In this document: positions 1-14,207 of the stretch, in pieces
How the letters are laid out: every line of letters starts with the position of its first letter
Position numbering within the stretch: position 1 is the first letter of the stretch
Source: Adenanthera pavonina
Taxonomy: Eukaryota > Streptophyta > Magnoliopsida > Fabales > Fabaceae
Length of the DNA stretch: 64,000 nt
Reading direction: 5' to 3'
NCBI GenBank assembly: GCA_026686845.1
Contig: JAIVEN010000004.1
Span: 9,890,827 to 9,954,826, forward strand
Notes under the pieces: model-generated
Told to the model about the DNA's origin: nothing
Database searches by the model: none
The model's input: the letters and a program-made list of their open reading frames with translations, nothing else
Position numbers and translations under genes: made by a program

Positions 1-2378
1 TTCAAGATTTTTTCTGACCAACGAATTGCTTCATGATTATGTTGCACGCTTCATATAGTTATTTTTGAAAGGAAAAGTAGGCATGATAGTCTTATTACCA
101 CAGGACATCAAGAATTTAAAACAATAACCTGAAATTGCAAGAACTTCACCAACACCTTCAGATGTGTAGCTCAAACCACCATCTTTTTGCGGAGTGACAA
201 CCCATAATGAGAATACCTACATATGGATATTTATTTTTTTAATACTTCTAGCAAAACATGGTATATCGAATTTAAGAAGCTTTCTGAAATAACATTTAAA
301 AAAAAAACTGCAATACTTGATATTGTTTTCAGCAGGAATGAACCCCCACAGTGAATATTTATTTATAACCATGTGATTGAGGGTTATTTTAACATAACAC
401 TTACTGCAGCAGTCTTTAATTTGCGTAGAATAGCATCTAATAGAATAAAAAGGTAGATCACTTACTAATTGAAAGCTATATCAAATATCAGATGAATTTC
501 AATTAAGCTAGATTGTCAATAATCAATCTCATTTGATATGATGTAATTAATTAACATAAACCTCAAAGGGAGGGAAGAACCTGGCATCAATGAGATCAAC
601 AAATTTAATGTTGTCTGTTAATTTTTCTCGGTATTGTTAACACTGATGAACCTAAATCTATGGTTTATCAAATAACAAATTAACCATTACAAAGTTGGCA
701 AAACCACCATTTTCATACCAAAAGTTTGGGGTCATCATCCTTCAACCCTCTGTCAATTTTGTCCTACATGTTTGCCAAAATTCTCAATGTCATACTAAAT
801 ACTAACTTTCTCAATTAGATTAACAGAAATTAATAATGCGTTGTTACATGGGGACTGACAGTCACTATAAAAAGTGAATCAAGCATTGCTTATATGGATG
901 TTCAACTACCCTAACCAACATCATTTATATTTTTCTATCACTAACCCTCAGCTATTATGCAAGCATCTCCTTCAGGCTAAAATCCACACTTGATAAAGTC
1001 CCTTTCCCTAAGCAACAAAACCAATAAAAATGCCCACAACAAACTGACAACAGATTGTGGTGTACCTCAGTGTATGCCATATCATGGACTGCAAACACAC
1101 AATATAGAAGGATTGATGACATCAAGGGCCAATTCCTAAAGAGGCTCGTTGCAGATGGTTCACTTTCTTTAGAGGTTTTTCCTTGGCCTTTTGCATTAGA
1201 CTGAGAACAACCGGTTTCAAGAACTTCATAAGAGTCATCACATGATGCAGCATGTTCATCATGTTTGTGCAGTGATTCCTGCAATGCATAAATTTTGGTG
1301 ACTAAATATACGATCAATAGGCGGTGAGTGTAGAAAAAATAGCTTAGGAAAAAGAATGCTCACAATCTTAAATAAGTATTTAAGCTGTTATTGTAACATT
1401 TTATGAAGATAGAGAGAACACAAAACTGTAAGGAGGGAAAAAGAGAAAAAGCAGGTTCCCCATAAACTTTGCACATCAAATAACTTTAGTACGCAATAAC
1501 TTAACAGAAAGTGAAGATATTATAATTGAAGGGCACTAAGGCAGTGATGACTAGGCACAGGTTTGTTTATAAATCAGGCAGCAAAATTAACACTTTATAT
1601 GCTAATCAAACAAAATTTACCAAAAGGGTTTCTGAGAGTGAATGAAATTATGGCAATTACCAAAGTCAATGTATTCTATAATCACCTATTATCTGTTCTT
1701 TATGCCAAAAGAAATCTATGAATCAAGACACAAACAAGGTCTAAGTGAGAACTTTCAATTAATAATGAATGAGATACAGTAATTACCGGAAGCCAGAAAG
1801 AAGCAATAAATGCTGGCAATGCTAAAATTGATATAACAAGACAGGGCAAGAAGTAAGGAAATCTGCATCCAAAAACCATTTGTGCAGTAAGATATTAGTT
1901 TCATGACTTATGAAATGTGATAACTTACAGGATCTTATGTATTATGTAAACAGTTAAGTAGGAAAGCTGACACACCTTCCAAATATAGAGTCTTTGGAAA
2001 AAAAATGCGGATATTTATCTGCAGGCTAAATGACAAAATAATTTAGAAATAGCATCAAGTGTTACTCACCATAAGCAGTGCCTAGGCAATAACAGGGTAA
2101 TCACATTTATGCATGCCCTTCCAGTAGTGATGAGAAGTTGATACTATGGCTAACAGGAACAAACCCAAAAGCTTTATGTATGGTGTTCTGAAATTCATTG
2201 CTTTCAATGAGAATGTAAAACATAGTTTGATCCTACAGAGGTACACAGGTCATTTCAAGGAATCCATTCATTAAGATCCACCCAAAAGTGCAGCTCATTG
2301 ACTCACCTAGCCATTTGGTTACATGGAGAGAAAAACATTATTTTTTCCTCATAACAAAAATTGAGATATGTAATATCT
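1..2378. repeat. Segmental duplication, left copy
   Basis: Introns and exons of ZIFL copy A between base 1 and about 2378 are collinear with 20970-23368. Long shared words are spread over the whole length, for example GTAGGCATGATAGTCT and CACCTAGCCATTTGGTTACATG. Similarity stops abruptly near 2378/23368. The copies differ by many small indels, so the duplication is not recent. Confidence 0.85.
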
Positions 2379-5300
2379 ATTATATCCATGTCATCTTTAT
2401 TTAAAAGTAACTGTACCTTTTTATTACTCCCTCCAATCCTAAATGTAAGACATTTTCTAGAAGTAATATTTGATTCAAAATATAGGACATCTTGCAGAGT
2501 TATTTGGTGCATTAATTTTTTTTTTCTAGTCATGCCCTTGATCTATAATTAATAGGTGAAATATAAATGTTAAGAGAAGTATGAAAGATAATGTAATTAG
2601 TAAAGGGCAAATGATGGAAAATATTGGAATTTCTTGACAAATTTAATAATTGAACTCTTTTTCTTAAGATCTATGAGGTAGTTGAAAATATCTTATATTT
2701 AGAACCAGAAAAAGCAATTTTTTCATTCATGGACACAACACATTTTTTACTTGTAAAATCACATTTTACATTCCATTTTCCTTTCTATTTCATTCCATTC
2801 TGTGTATCAAACAACCTATAATAAGAGTAACTTAGACCAACACTTTCATAGTTTTATTTGTGTGATCATTCATCCACGTATTCTCACATATGAGCAAAAA
2901 GGGACAGAAAAGTAAAAATTATATAATCAATTTTGGGCCAGTCTCTAACCTAAATTTAGACCTTAGTTGTGAATACTTCAAGTTCTTTTCTAAAGACCTA
3001 AAGGATCATAATGGAAGGACTCTTTTCAGGTTTTCAAGAAAAGTCAAGGCTATACAAATTTTTGAAGCAGAGGCTAAGGCCATCACAGAAGATATTTCAT
3101 TACAATCTCTTTTACTGTTAAAGTTGACTAAAATCTGATAGTCAAGAAGTTGTAGCAGCATACAAAGGAAGTCATATTCTTTGAATTTGGAAGATACAGT
3201 TCAATCACATACCAAGAATATCCCAGCTTTTGAGGGGTGGAAGGCATATCTTTTAAGTGATCAAGCCGGTTCATTTCCCTTGTAGCTAAGTAAAACAGTG
3301 TTTCTTTTCCAAAATACTCAATTTTACCACCCAAAGAATATATCAACTTGGATACTTTTTCTCATTATAACTTGATCCAGGATCAATTTAAGAACCGATA
3401 CAAAACGTGTATCAAATTGGATAGGATACAATATGTGAGATATGACCATTTCTAACGTTTTAAGATATGGGAACAAGAAGAGTGTGTGTGTGTGTGGGTG
3501 TAACAAGATACTAGCAAAAACATAAAACTAGAGTTTCTACCACAAATTAAATGTCAATCTTCACCTCTATTCTTATCATTAAAATTCTCTATAAGCTCTT
3601 GACCATATTACCTCAAACAAGTGGGCTATACAGCATCACTATGTTGTGACCACAGAGAGGAATAGTTATATATACTACATTTGGTCCACACTCACCCTCA
3701 ATTTTACAATCATTTCTCATATAAGGTTAGATTCAAACTTGCAAAAAAGGGTTATGTTTAACATGTAATCCCTCTAATTAAAAGCCGATAAAAATTAAAG
3801 TACCTGAGCGAGGAAACCGCCCAAAGCAGGACCAACAACCAATCCACTACCCCATGCGGTGCTTACCTGAAATTAGTTCATCATTCTTCAATGATCGAAT
3901 GTGCAAACTTTCTGGAACTCAATTCAAAAAGATTCAGGAAATTTACCATGGATATGCCTAGAGCGTGATATAAGTCCCGGAGAACTTCGCAAGCATATGC
4001 CTGCACATGGTACAGTGATTACAACTCTGAACATCTTCAAACGGGAAAAGATGATGGATTAATATTGCAAATGTGATTTTACAGAAAATGCGCTTTTCTC
4101 TTTTATCTTTTTCTTGGCCAGAAGAAAATGCGCTTTCCGGTACTTAGTGACTGTTTACTCATTATGCGGAGAAGTTGCTAAAAGCAAGGTGGCTCATCTA
4201 TGGAAGAAACTAATTTGTTTTCTAGGCTGATCACTTTTTTTTTTTTATATTATATACTAGAGGTGTACATGAGTTGGGTTGGGCCGGACTTCACCCCCGC
4301 CCGATGTCCAGCCCATGTATACCTAGGCTAGGGCGGGTCAGGTACCGGGCCGGGTCGGACCGGCCCAGTACCACATAAATGTTTTAAAATATTAAAAATA
4401 AAATAAAAATTAACTTTATATATTAATTAAAAAAATTTTAATTATTAATGTAAAAGTAGATTTTTTAAAAAATATAATGTTATGATAGAAATTAATTTTC
4501 TTAAAAATTATAAATATTTACAACTATACATAATTTTCATATAATATTAAATTAAGAAATCAATTTAAAATTTTAAATAAAATTTAAATATTAAAACCTT
4601 ATAAAGTTTTTCATAGTAATCAAATACCAAATGTATTATATAAGATATAAAGAAAAAATCTTTTAAAATCAATTAATATATACAAGATAATATATTTTAA
4701 AAAAATATATATCTATATATAGTTCGCATTGGGTCGGACAAAACAACCTAACTCGAAGCCCAACCCAACCCGAAATGAAACCCGGCCCTGTTGGCCCAAT
4801 AGGACCGAGCCAACCGGACCACGGGTTTTCTGCACAGCCCTATTATATACTCAATAATTTCTTAAATTTTTAATATTTAAATACATCTATTTTCTTAAAG
4901 TTATTTATGAAATAAATATATCTAAATACAGATTATTTTTGACATAATCACTTATTCTTATATTCTATTATGGAGTAAATATATTCAAATACAAATCATT
5001 TTTAATATAATTATTTATTATCATATTCTATTATGAATTAGCACATACTCTCATAATCATTTATAAATAAGTCAATCTAAAACAGACTCTTATATTGGCT
5101 GTCCATCTCAAATGCGATGTCCAATTTTTTTTTAATTTTTTGAGTTAAAATTTCTTTTCTTTTAAAAAATATTAACAAAAATTATTTTATTTTATATTTT
5201 AGTAATATTTGAATAAAAATATTAAAATCTTAAAACAAACAACATAAAATCTATCTGGACAAAATAAAACATAATTTAGACCTTCTAAATTTAAAATAGA

Positions 5301-5912
5301 ACAATCTAATTTAAAATAAGCATTCATTTCTAAACATTACATAAAAGAATTATTTTTTTTACCAACACATAAAAGAATTATTTAAGTACTATTTATATGA
5401 CGTAAGCAATGCAATTTATTGTTGGTAGAAAAAAATGCAATTCATTAATATTTTATTAATATAAAATCCATAATAAATCACACTATTTATAAATTATATA
5501 AAGTAAAGCTCAGTTTAATGTCTGAACAATGCCAAAAAAATTTTTTTAAGTTTTTTAGAATATGTGAAAATGCATAAGAAACAAGTATAATTTCATAATA
5601 AAGAGATTGATGGTTGAAATATTTTATTTCTGACTTTCTGTCTTTGAGAATAATGACAATCAGCTTTTTTTTTTTTCAATTTCACAGAAAGTAATATAAA
5701 CTGTTCAAAATTTTTACAGAACACAATAATTAAAATCTAATATAAAAAATTTAGCTTTAATATCGTTTTTTAATGCATGCTTTAATATCTTTTTGAAGTA
5801 TGAATTTACCTTTATTGGGCCTAGCTGACCATTCAAGCTTCCAAGTAGAAATCTTGTAACTAAGGCCATCCAATAATTTGAACTAAAGCCGAAGAGAGTG
5901 TTAATGAGAACC
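129..5912 (-). CDS. ZIFL-like major facilitator transporter, copy A (partial, runs off left edge)
   Basis: Eight minus-strand exons with GT-AG borders and matching phases: 5810-5912, 3947-4000, 3804-3866, 1976-2025, 1787-1862, 1066-1278 and 129-216, with the next exon left of base 1 (seven lie fully in the window). Readable peptides include NTLFGFSSNYWMALVTRFLL, HALGISMVSTAWGSGLVVGP, PADKYPHFFSKDSIFG, FPYFLPCLV, NWPLMSSILLYCVFAVHDMA and a following FSLWVV exon. These match the plant ZIFL (zinc-induced facilitator-like) family of 12-helix MFS transporters, which in Arabidopsis act at the tonoplast or plasma membrane in zinc, potassium and auxin handling. The stretch covers roughly helices 3-8, including the hydrophilic central loop (exon 1066-1278). 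No stop or frameshift was seen in these exons. The first exons (helices 1-2, DRYGRKP motif) were not found upstream of 5912, so the 5' end is either degenerate, far away or lost. Substrate is unknown. Confidence 0.85.
2427..2714. mobile_element. Stowaway-like MITE, degenerate (copy A intron)
   Basis: Begins TA-CTCCCTCCAATCCTAAATG and ends near a decayed mirror (CTTATATTTAGAACCAG). This is the usual layout of Tc1/mariner Stowaway MITEs with TA target sites. It is absent from the duplicated copy, whose similarity ends just before it. The right border is uncertain. Confidence 0.5.
3482..3500. repeat. (TG)n microsatellite
   Basis: Short GTGTGTGTGTGTGTGGGTGT run in an intron of ZIFL copy A. Confidence 0.85.
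4258..4842. mobile_element. hAT-like MITE with 8-bp target duplication
   Basis: A 585-bp element in an intron of ZIFL copy A, bounded by the direct 8-mer TTATATAC (4250-4257 and 4843-4850). The ends are imperfect inverted repeats: TAGAGGTGTACA on the left and TAGGGCTGTGCA read inward from the right. Both ends carry GC-rich GGGTTGGGCCGG-like subterminal blocks around a very AT-rich core. An 8-bp duplication and TAG-type ends fit the hAT superfamily. No coding capacity. Confidence 0.82.
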
Positions 5913-8900
5913 CTAAAACAAATTCAAAAGAATTGTTGTCAGGAAATAATATAAATTAACTGAATATATATATATATATTTCAAGACTCAAACCAAAAAG
6001 AATTTGAATCAAAAGGTCATGAAATCATAATTATTTCCAAAAATTAAAATTGCTGCCGGGGGTGTTCAAATCCTCTCAATTTGGATTTCTCAACGACTGT
6101 CAAATTAATATTTAATAGTCTAGAGATCAATTACTGAAAAAGAATGTTATGAAAAATTTATAGTTCCATCCCAATTTAATCAAAATCGTTTAATGGTTGG
6201 AAAATAAAATTGAGACAAATCTGAAATTAATAAGAGGATAAAAAAAAAAGAAAAGATTTGTGTAATTTGTACCGTACTTTTACAATATTTATTTATTTAA
6301 AAAAAATTCATCTCTTTTCTACACAATTTAAAAGTAAAAATACAAAGATCACTTCTTGATATGAATATCAAGGGCATTTCTATCACTTTACATAACCTAA
6401 TTTCAGTTGGAGGACTTAGCTTTGGAGGCCCAATGATAAAATAATTATTCAAGACACTAAAAGTGTTTATTAGAATTTCTTTCTTCACATTAAAGATTCA
6501 AAGTGCTATTACATACATGAAGGAGGCTAATGAAGTCTTAATTTTGCTTATTTAAGCCCAAATGCATCCTAAACTAGGCTATGGAAATTAAGTGACATTG
6601 TGAATAGTGAATTGGTATGCTAATTGGACAGCCTATAGGAGTCTTGGAAGGCCTAAAACTATTCAATATATTGATAGCAAGTGAAGAGAAGACTTAGACC
6701 CAAATTCATTTAGTTATAGTTTATTAATTAACCTATTATGTGAATAAGCATATTATATGCGACACATGTGATTTCATTAATATGGTAATATGTTCATGCC
6801 GACTTGAGCTTTGCTTAGATATGAGGTTCTAATTTCCTTATATTTGCTTTTTATTTTCATTATTTTATTATTTATCATTTAGTCCCATTAGATTATTATA
6901 TTACTTAAGTTCAATGTTTTCTAGCTTCATTAGATTATCTTATTTTGTCTCTCTTAAAGGCTTGTTTTAGGCATATAAGTTTAGATTTTGGATGAATAAA
7001 ATTTCTAAAATTCTCAATAAGTAATTCACTCGTTTTCTTGTATTCTTCTAAGAAAACAATTCGACTTATTAAGAGAATGATTGAATCTTGTGGCATCTTT
7101 ATAATTAGAGTTTTAAGGGGTGTTGTTTCCGTTGGGATCTAGTTTTCTAATCATCTTGTTTTCTAGTTTCTATGTTTAAAACATCTAAATTTTCCAGGTT
7201 TGTATGGCTGGTTACCTAGTGAGTCCACTTCACTTTTTATCCATTAAATCATTTTTTTATTCTATTTTCTTTTCATTCCATCTAATTTTACCTCCTAAAT
7301 GATTCCCAAAAATTGCAATTTTTTTACAATTTAATAGTGCATCTCATTAAAAAAATTGCTGATATTTGAAAATACTTACAATTTTAAGCTTTTCTCTAAT
7401 CTTCCTTTTTTTTTTTCTAGATTTGAATCTTTAAATTTAATATTTCCTTAAAAAATCCAAAATTGGCATAAAAATGATATTAGATTATAATTCTCCAGGT
7501 TCATTGTGAGATTCTTCAAGTATGACTCATTCCCTGATGCTATCCCCTCCAGAAAAGAGAAGAAGTCTCCATTTTTGTTCAAGATGCCATATTTTTGAGG
7601 AGTTCTGCAATTTTGTTTCTTCTAAATTCTGAATTTGTCAAAGAAGAGGTAATGGACTCACCTATACCCAAAAATGAAAAATCTTGGTTTCCTAAGATTT
7701 TCATTTGAGCTACAATCTAGACTAGCTTTGATTAGACGATGTATCATTTTACATTGATTGAGTGTAATATGAAATATATATATATTTGGAGGGGGCTGTT
7801 GGTACGACCGTAGCTATTACAACCTTAGCATCTATAACCTATTGTATGTTTCTATACCTGGTAATGAATTAAATTTTAGCCGATTAGTTCTTCAGAAAAA
7901 ACAGCATCCAGGTTTTGAATCCTGACAATTTAAATTTTAGTCTATTACTCCTTCCGAAAATAGAGCAGTTAGGTTCTCAATCCTGACAAATAACATAATT
8001 ATCATATCACTAATTTTTCATTTATTATATTCTAAGTTATACTTCAACTGATCACTCTTTTTATACTGCCAACTATAAAATATTTTTCTTCTGGTAAGGT
8101 CCTAACGCAGTTGATAGATGATTAAATTCCTTACTATGTTATTCTGGATTCGATCTCTAGCTATGTATATAGAAAATATTTTATTGGAACAGGTAAAGTT
8201 TACTTCGGTGATCTTTACGTCTTAAGGAAATTAATCTCTAACTGTTAATAGCTGTTGATAGAAGGATACTCTTGATGCTAAAAAAAATATTTTTCTCAAT
8301 CGAAGACATATTTATCAAACTAACGGAACAAGAAAATCATAGGGAACTGTAAGGAGGGCCTAATATGTGATCTTTAAATGTTTTGTTGGTTAGCAATTTT
8401 CTTAAAAATAAAAAAATCATGTAGGGAGGAGGAATTCAAAGCCCCCAAAATATTTTGACTGTCAGGCAATACTGTAATTTTTTTTTACCAAAACAATTTT
8501 CTTTTTGGGGTTAGTTTGGATGATTGATGTTTGAAGTTGGTTTATAATGTCACATGCACATGGGTTGACATTTGTTTTTTCCTAAAATAATTTTCATTTC
8601 TGCATGAGAATAATTGGTTCAATGGTCAATTCTTTCCTAAGTATTCTTGATGGTCAACTCACATAATTTATATAGAAGCAATGCTTATTAGCTTCTAAGC
8701 TATTGCTCCCTCCAATATTATCCTATTATTATATGAAACAAAATTGGCAAAAAAATGCATTTTTTTCTGCAATTCAAGGATTGCTTTGGAACTAATTTTC
8801 AACTCACATGTTATCAAATTAAAATAAAATGATTCGAAAAGAATTTTCAATTTTTTTCTTTAACATTACTTTTTAAAAAATAATAATTTTTAAAAACGTC

Positions 8901-11291
8901 CAATGCATCATATATATATATATATATATACACACACACGAGAGATCAATCTAGTTCTATATAAAGTAAATAAAGGAAATGTTCTAGGTTACATATTAGG
9001 AACTAAACAAGGACTACTTATTGTTTTACCTGATAGTATAAGGCTTGATTTGATAAAGCTTTATAGTAAGAGGCTGATAAAATTTTAACACTGTACTGTG
9101 TATGGTGTAACATTATATAAATGTTGTATTGTATAAAAATAATTTTTATGACAAAAATGCCTTGTTCTTAAAAATATAATATATCTAGCTAAATTTATTA
9201 TTATATATATATATATATTAACTTTTCCATATTTTAAATTTGTTATTATATAATTATTTATATTAACTTTGCTCTCTCATCCTCTAGGAGCTAAATTGGT
9301 TTCTAATCATTTTTCATTTTTCATCGAAGATGGTAGCAGGGAGTCTTTTCTCCAACACTTGATTGGGTATGTTTGCATGTTCTTGGGGGAGAAACTCTAT
9401 TTCAAATATATCGAAGCTTGTGTCGCTTGCTACGTTGTTCTTAATAATTTGCAACTTTGATTTTTGGGAATGCAAAATCTCAAATTTGGCAGACCTCTAT
9501 CGTTGGGATTTTGTGGAAATCTGAGACTTGATAGCGGTTGTGCTAAAATATGGTGGCAGTGGAGGATGGAGAGAGGCAAGACGAATGAGAGTGGATTTGA
9601 AGGTGCAAGAGATTAATAGGTGTGCAGAGAGAAAGGTCGAAAGAAGAGAAGAATCAGGGGAAACTGATTTTGTGTGTAGAATCTAAAACCACGCATAGTT
9701 TGCGTGAAATTTTGTGAGAGCTTTTTTTTTTACAATTGAGGAAAAAAAGGAGGAACAGTATTTTTGAGTCCCCAAAGAATTAAGGAGAAAGAGTCTAAGT
9801 GAGAATTATCAGTAGAGTTACATACCGTAAGGAGAGTTTATTTTGGAAAACAATTTTATCAAGTTTTATCCTAACCCTTAAGGTCTGATTAAATTATCCA
9901 TCATTTTGATACATAAAAGGATCATGATGTATAAGCTTATTCAATACATAACTTATACTATCAGACCTTATATGATATGTGAAACATTACTTATTATTTT
10001 CGTGTTGGACTTGTGCATAAATGATAAAAGGAATGAATGTATTTATTTTGATAGAGAAGTTGAGAGATTGTGACAAGTGGAGGGATTGATAGGGATAGAG
10101 ATATTGTGACAAGTGTGAGTGGTGGGGTTGGAGGTATCTCTCTTTGTTTATGCAGCATAACAAAAAATATGTCTAAATAAAAAATAAAAAAATCTTACAA
10201 AGATGCAATATAAATCTTTTATATACGGTAGAGGATCCATGCTAATTATACTTCACATCTTCTACTTTTTTTTTTGGTCCAATTATATTTTTATATCTTC
10301 TACTTTTTTGCTAAATTAGCCCCAATCACGTGCACTTATATGGGAATACTTTTTTGTTAAATATTTTTTATGCTTAAAAAAATACATAACTTTTTTAAAA
10401 AAATCAAAATTTGATAAAGCCAATTAAATATTTAAAACAAAAAAATAAATTAATTTCAATAAAAGTAAAATAATTAGTTATTCTAATTTTATATAATAAC
10501 TAGAATTTATCCTTGCACAACAAAAATTTAGTGTTTGTACTATAATACTTTCATATCAAGCACATCAGAAGTTGGAATTAATTCTTATGATTTGATTTTA
10601 GTATTACATGAATAAATTGTTATCATAATACAATAAAGATAAAATGAATGCAATTGATCATTTATATAGAACATTATTGCATTCTTTCTCATTCCTTCTT
10701 GCTATTTGCATTCTTTTTTTCCCCAATGAATGTGACAAATTATTATTTTTGTCTATGTTTAATGTGAATTTAGAAAAAAATAAATATTTTAATCCCTCCG
10801 GAGGGATTTTGATTATAAGAATACATATTTGATTTATGAATAAGTTAGGTCTACAAATATATATTATGCATCTCTTGCAACATAGAGAGGAAACATTTTT
10901 TTAATAATTATTGTTACAGTTGCTGTAAAAATAAAGGTGATAACTTGGTATAATATAGCATATTTTTATATATTCATGATTGAGCTGACCTCACTTAACT
11001 ATTATGTAAAAAGTAATAATTACCAAAAAAAAAATAAATAATAAGTGATCACGTTAAAAGAATTGTGCTAACGAAATGAAATATGCAGTTACAATTTTTC
11101 TCCTAAATCTTGAGAAAATAAGGTCCAAATAATAGGACAGCCTCATATAGTTAAAGGTCATGAAACTAAGATATTCTATTATTCAAGATTTTTGGGGATT
11201 TTTAAACAATTAAAAATTATTTAGCCCCATTAATATTTTAGTAGAAAAACATATTGCTATGGATGTTCAATACGTAACTTCATTGGGAGAA
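5913..11291. other. AT-rich stretch without a supported gene
   Basis: No convincing exon was found on either strand. It holds (AT)n runs near 5966, 8908-8938 (AT then AC repeats) and 9203, and homopolymer runs. The block at about 9260-9660 is less AT-rich but its short open frame (9269-9460) matches nothing I recognise. The missing 5' exons of ZIFL copy A would be expected here but were not seen. Confidence 0.6.
8908..8940. repeat. (AT)n/(AC)n compound microsatellite
   Basis: A run of AT dinucleotides passes directly into AC dinucleotides. Confidence 0.9.
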
Positions 11292-11569
11292 GGGTGTCTC
11301 ATGCCACCCTCTTGCAAGGTGTTTTTTTCCCCCGTAATTTTTTCAAATTTTCAAATAAATCTTATTTATTAAAAAATATATTCTAAAAGAGTCATACATG
11401 GAAATCTAGTTTGTACTCTATAGTATTTCATTTTTAGAAAAAAAAAAATCTAACTACACAAATATAAAACTACATTGTTCTAGGAAGTGTATTTTTCATT
11501 AATAAGTTTTGATTTAAAGAAAATAAAAAAAAAAAGGCCACCCTACAAGAGGGTGGCAGGAGACAACCC
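11292..11569. mobile_element. Small inverted-repeat element (MITE-like)
   Basis: About 278 bp with ~31-bp inverted ends: GGGTGTCTCATGCCACCCTC at the left and GGGTTGTCTCCTGCCACCCT read inward from the right. Each end contains its own small palindrome (CCACCCT...AGGGTGG), so the folded form would be cruciform-like. The core is AT-rich and non-coding. The target duplication is unclear, so the superfamily is not assigned. Confidence 0.6.
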
Positions 11570-12089
11570 TCTCCCTACTACGTTTAGTTTTTGGTTCAAG
11601 TTTAATCTTCTTTCTTCTATGCCCGTACAAGTTGATTCAATATCCACCATTTTGGATTTGACATTTTCTTTATCAATTTTTTTTTTTCGAACTCATTAAA
11701 AATTACATACATCATGATGAGACTTACCATCACAATCCAAAATTTTTGCTGCACAAGCCAATTGCAAATGAATGCTGGAACACTCTTAGAATACATAACT
11801 TAGGGATTTAAAAGATTAGATCAAGGGGAAAATTGGGTTTTGGGACAAAAAATGAAGATATTTATTTTTTTTGGTACAAAATTGATTTTTTTAGAAAAAA
11901 AAATCCATTCTAGATTCAAAAAATTCTACTCTCACCGAAAAAAAAACAACTTTTTGATCTAATTTCCCAAATAAGTTGATTTTTTGGACCCATTTCCCAA
12001 TCTTTCCTTAGATCAATTCATATGAATTATACGTGTCCACAGTACCATGATTTCTCTAACAGCCCAAGATATATAGGGTCTGCAGTATT

Positions 12090-12448
12090 TTCTGTTTTCT
12101 GTTCTCAAAAACAGTTTTTGCAAAACTATTTTCAAGAATAAGTTTTGAAAACAAGAAAATAAAAAAATCTGTTTAAATAATTATTCTCAAAATCATAACT
12201 AGTGAGTAATAGATGAGTTATTCAAAATTTATAACTTTATCATTAATGAGATGGATGTTTCTCACATTTCCTTGTGTTTTCCAGAACAAAAACTACAAAA
12301 CATCTAAAAGGTGTTCTGAGTTTTCTGTTCTTTTATTTTTCTGTTTTCCACTACAGTTTATAAAAAACGGGTTTACCAAACAAGTTTTCTGAATTTTCTA
12401 TTTCCGAAAACAGAAAACTTGTTTTTGGAAACATAATCAAACAGGCCA
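12090..12448. mobile_element. Possible MITE remnant
   Basis: TTTTCTGTTTTCTGTTCTC near the left end is mirrored by GAAAACAGAAAACTTG near the right, which finishes in a CAAACAGGCC end typical of several plant MITE families. Borders are fuzzy and no target duplication is clear. Confidence 0.35.
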
Positions 12449-13093
12449 TAGTATCCTTCACAATTACTTCAAACTTGGAAATCACCTTCAATGTAGGCAT
12501 ATAGCTAAAAGATAGTAGCTCTTTACTTATAAGAGCTTGGGAGCTTTCTTTGCTTTCCAGCAAAAAGCATGAACTTTTGATTATTCTTGGAGAAATCATA
12601 TAATGGGTGCTAAGATCAATCAGTGGGAGGGTGACTTGTTTCTCTGTCATACACAAGATAATTTTGGGAAACAAAACTGTTGAAAAGTAGGGAAAAAAAA
12701 AGTACTCAATCAATTTGTGAATAATGTATATATTTGCAGGCTCATCAGTACAAAGCCAGTCATGGATCTGTAGATTGCATAGGGAACTCTTCCAGCAGCA
12801 TTTCAAGTTCCAATTGTTTTTTTTTTTTTTTGAAATTGATAGCTCTTGTCTTATAACCCTTAGAAGATGTATCTTAATAATGAGAATTGCTTGGCACTTC
12901 CTTACACCAAGAAACTCCTGCACCCTTATATTTCCTAAAATCCATTATTAACATTTCAGCTCCACAGTATCATCAGAAGCCAAGTTTGACGCCTGATAAG
13001 AACACAGTTTTTCATTGTCTACCTGAAGGTGAGAACATGCTAATATTGAAATCTACATTGAAATCAAACAAAGCCAAACACAAACTCTTAGAT

Positions 13094-13313
13094 TACGTTT
13101 GGTTTGAGGGATTTTAAAGGGGAGGGAAAATTTTTCATTTTATTTTTTACTCAAACTAAATAAGGGGAAAAACAATTTTCCTCCCGTCCTTAGATAGAAA
13201 GGAAAGGAAGAGACAGAAGTAAAAATACTTATTTTTTCTTATTTAATTTGACAAAAAATAAAATAAAATATTTCCCTTCCCATACAAAATCTCTCGAATC
13301 AAACCGGGCTTTA
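13094..13313. mobile_element. MITE, PIF/Harbinger-like
   Basis: About 220 bp with imperfect inverted ends: GTTTGGTTTGAGGGATTTT at the left, and CCGGTTTGATTCGAGAGATT read inward from the right. A TTA-type target is possible on both sides but not certain. Non-coding. Confidence 0.5.
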
Positions 13314-14207
13314 AGCCTTCTATATATAAGAAAACTAGCCACACACTTTTTGTTTAAAAAAAAATCTCAAAAATCTTTATGGATAAGGAGATCTTAGCCA
13401 AAACAATTATATTTTAACATAACATCTTAGTCTCCTAATCTCTTTAGATAATTAATGGCTCCCCTTTTTCTAAATACTATTATTATTATCTACACACTCT
13501 CTTTTTCCTTTTTATTTTTTTTTCTTTTTTTTTTCTGAATCTTGTGGATAAGGAAGTTAGAAAAATTTTAGAAGATAATTCCTAAATACTCTTTTTTTTC
13601 CTTTTTTTTCATTTTTTATTTTATATATTTTAATAAGAGGATAATCCTCAAATTCTATTCTAAAATTTTTTAGATGATTCCCCAATATTTTGAATCTAAT
13701 TTTTTTCCGTATATTTGATTTTCCATAGAATAATCTTCTAGAATATTGGATTTTATCTTCCTTTATTATTTTTCCACTTTTCTGAATTTGTATATTATCT
13801 TCATTATTATTTTTCTATTTATGTGAACCCTGAAAAGAAGCACTTTTTTTTAATATATTTATTATTTTTTACTCAAAAACGCATCATGCTGATGCTTTTG
13901 TCCCACGAGAAACTACAGAGATTACATTGTTGCTGTTAGAGCATAGACAAAATCACAGAAATAGTGCAGGTTGTAAACACGAATGAGTACTGATTACTGA
14001 ATATTTGAATTAAATCAAGTTATTACAATATAATCTTTAATTATGTCCAGTTGTGCAAAGGCTTATTGATCTTGAAGTTCGAACAAAATAGATAATCATA
14101 ATTGAAACTCCAAAATAAGAAACAAATAAGGTTGATGTCCAAATAAACAGGTCATAGAGGCTTTAATAACGTGTCAGATGCCACTTCAACCAAAGGAATC
14201 AATAATA

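Noticed and set aside
3128..3346. A ZIFL exon in 3128-3346
   Set aside because: The peptide does not match the expected PADKYP...FGR exon, which was found with proper splice sites at 1976-2025.
12351..12923. 190-residue minus-strand open frame as a gene
   Set aside because: The peptide is AT-composition driven, starts in a homopolymer region, matches no family known to me, and overlaps a likely MITE end.
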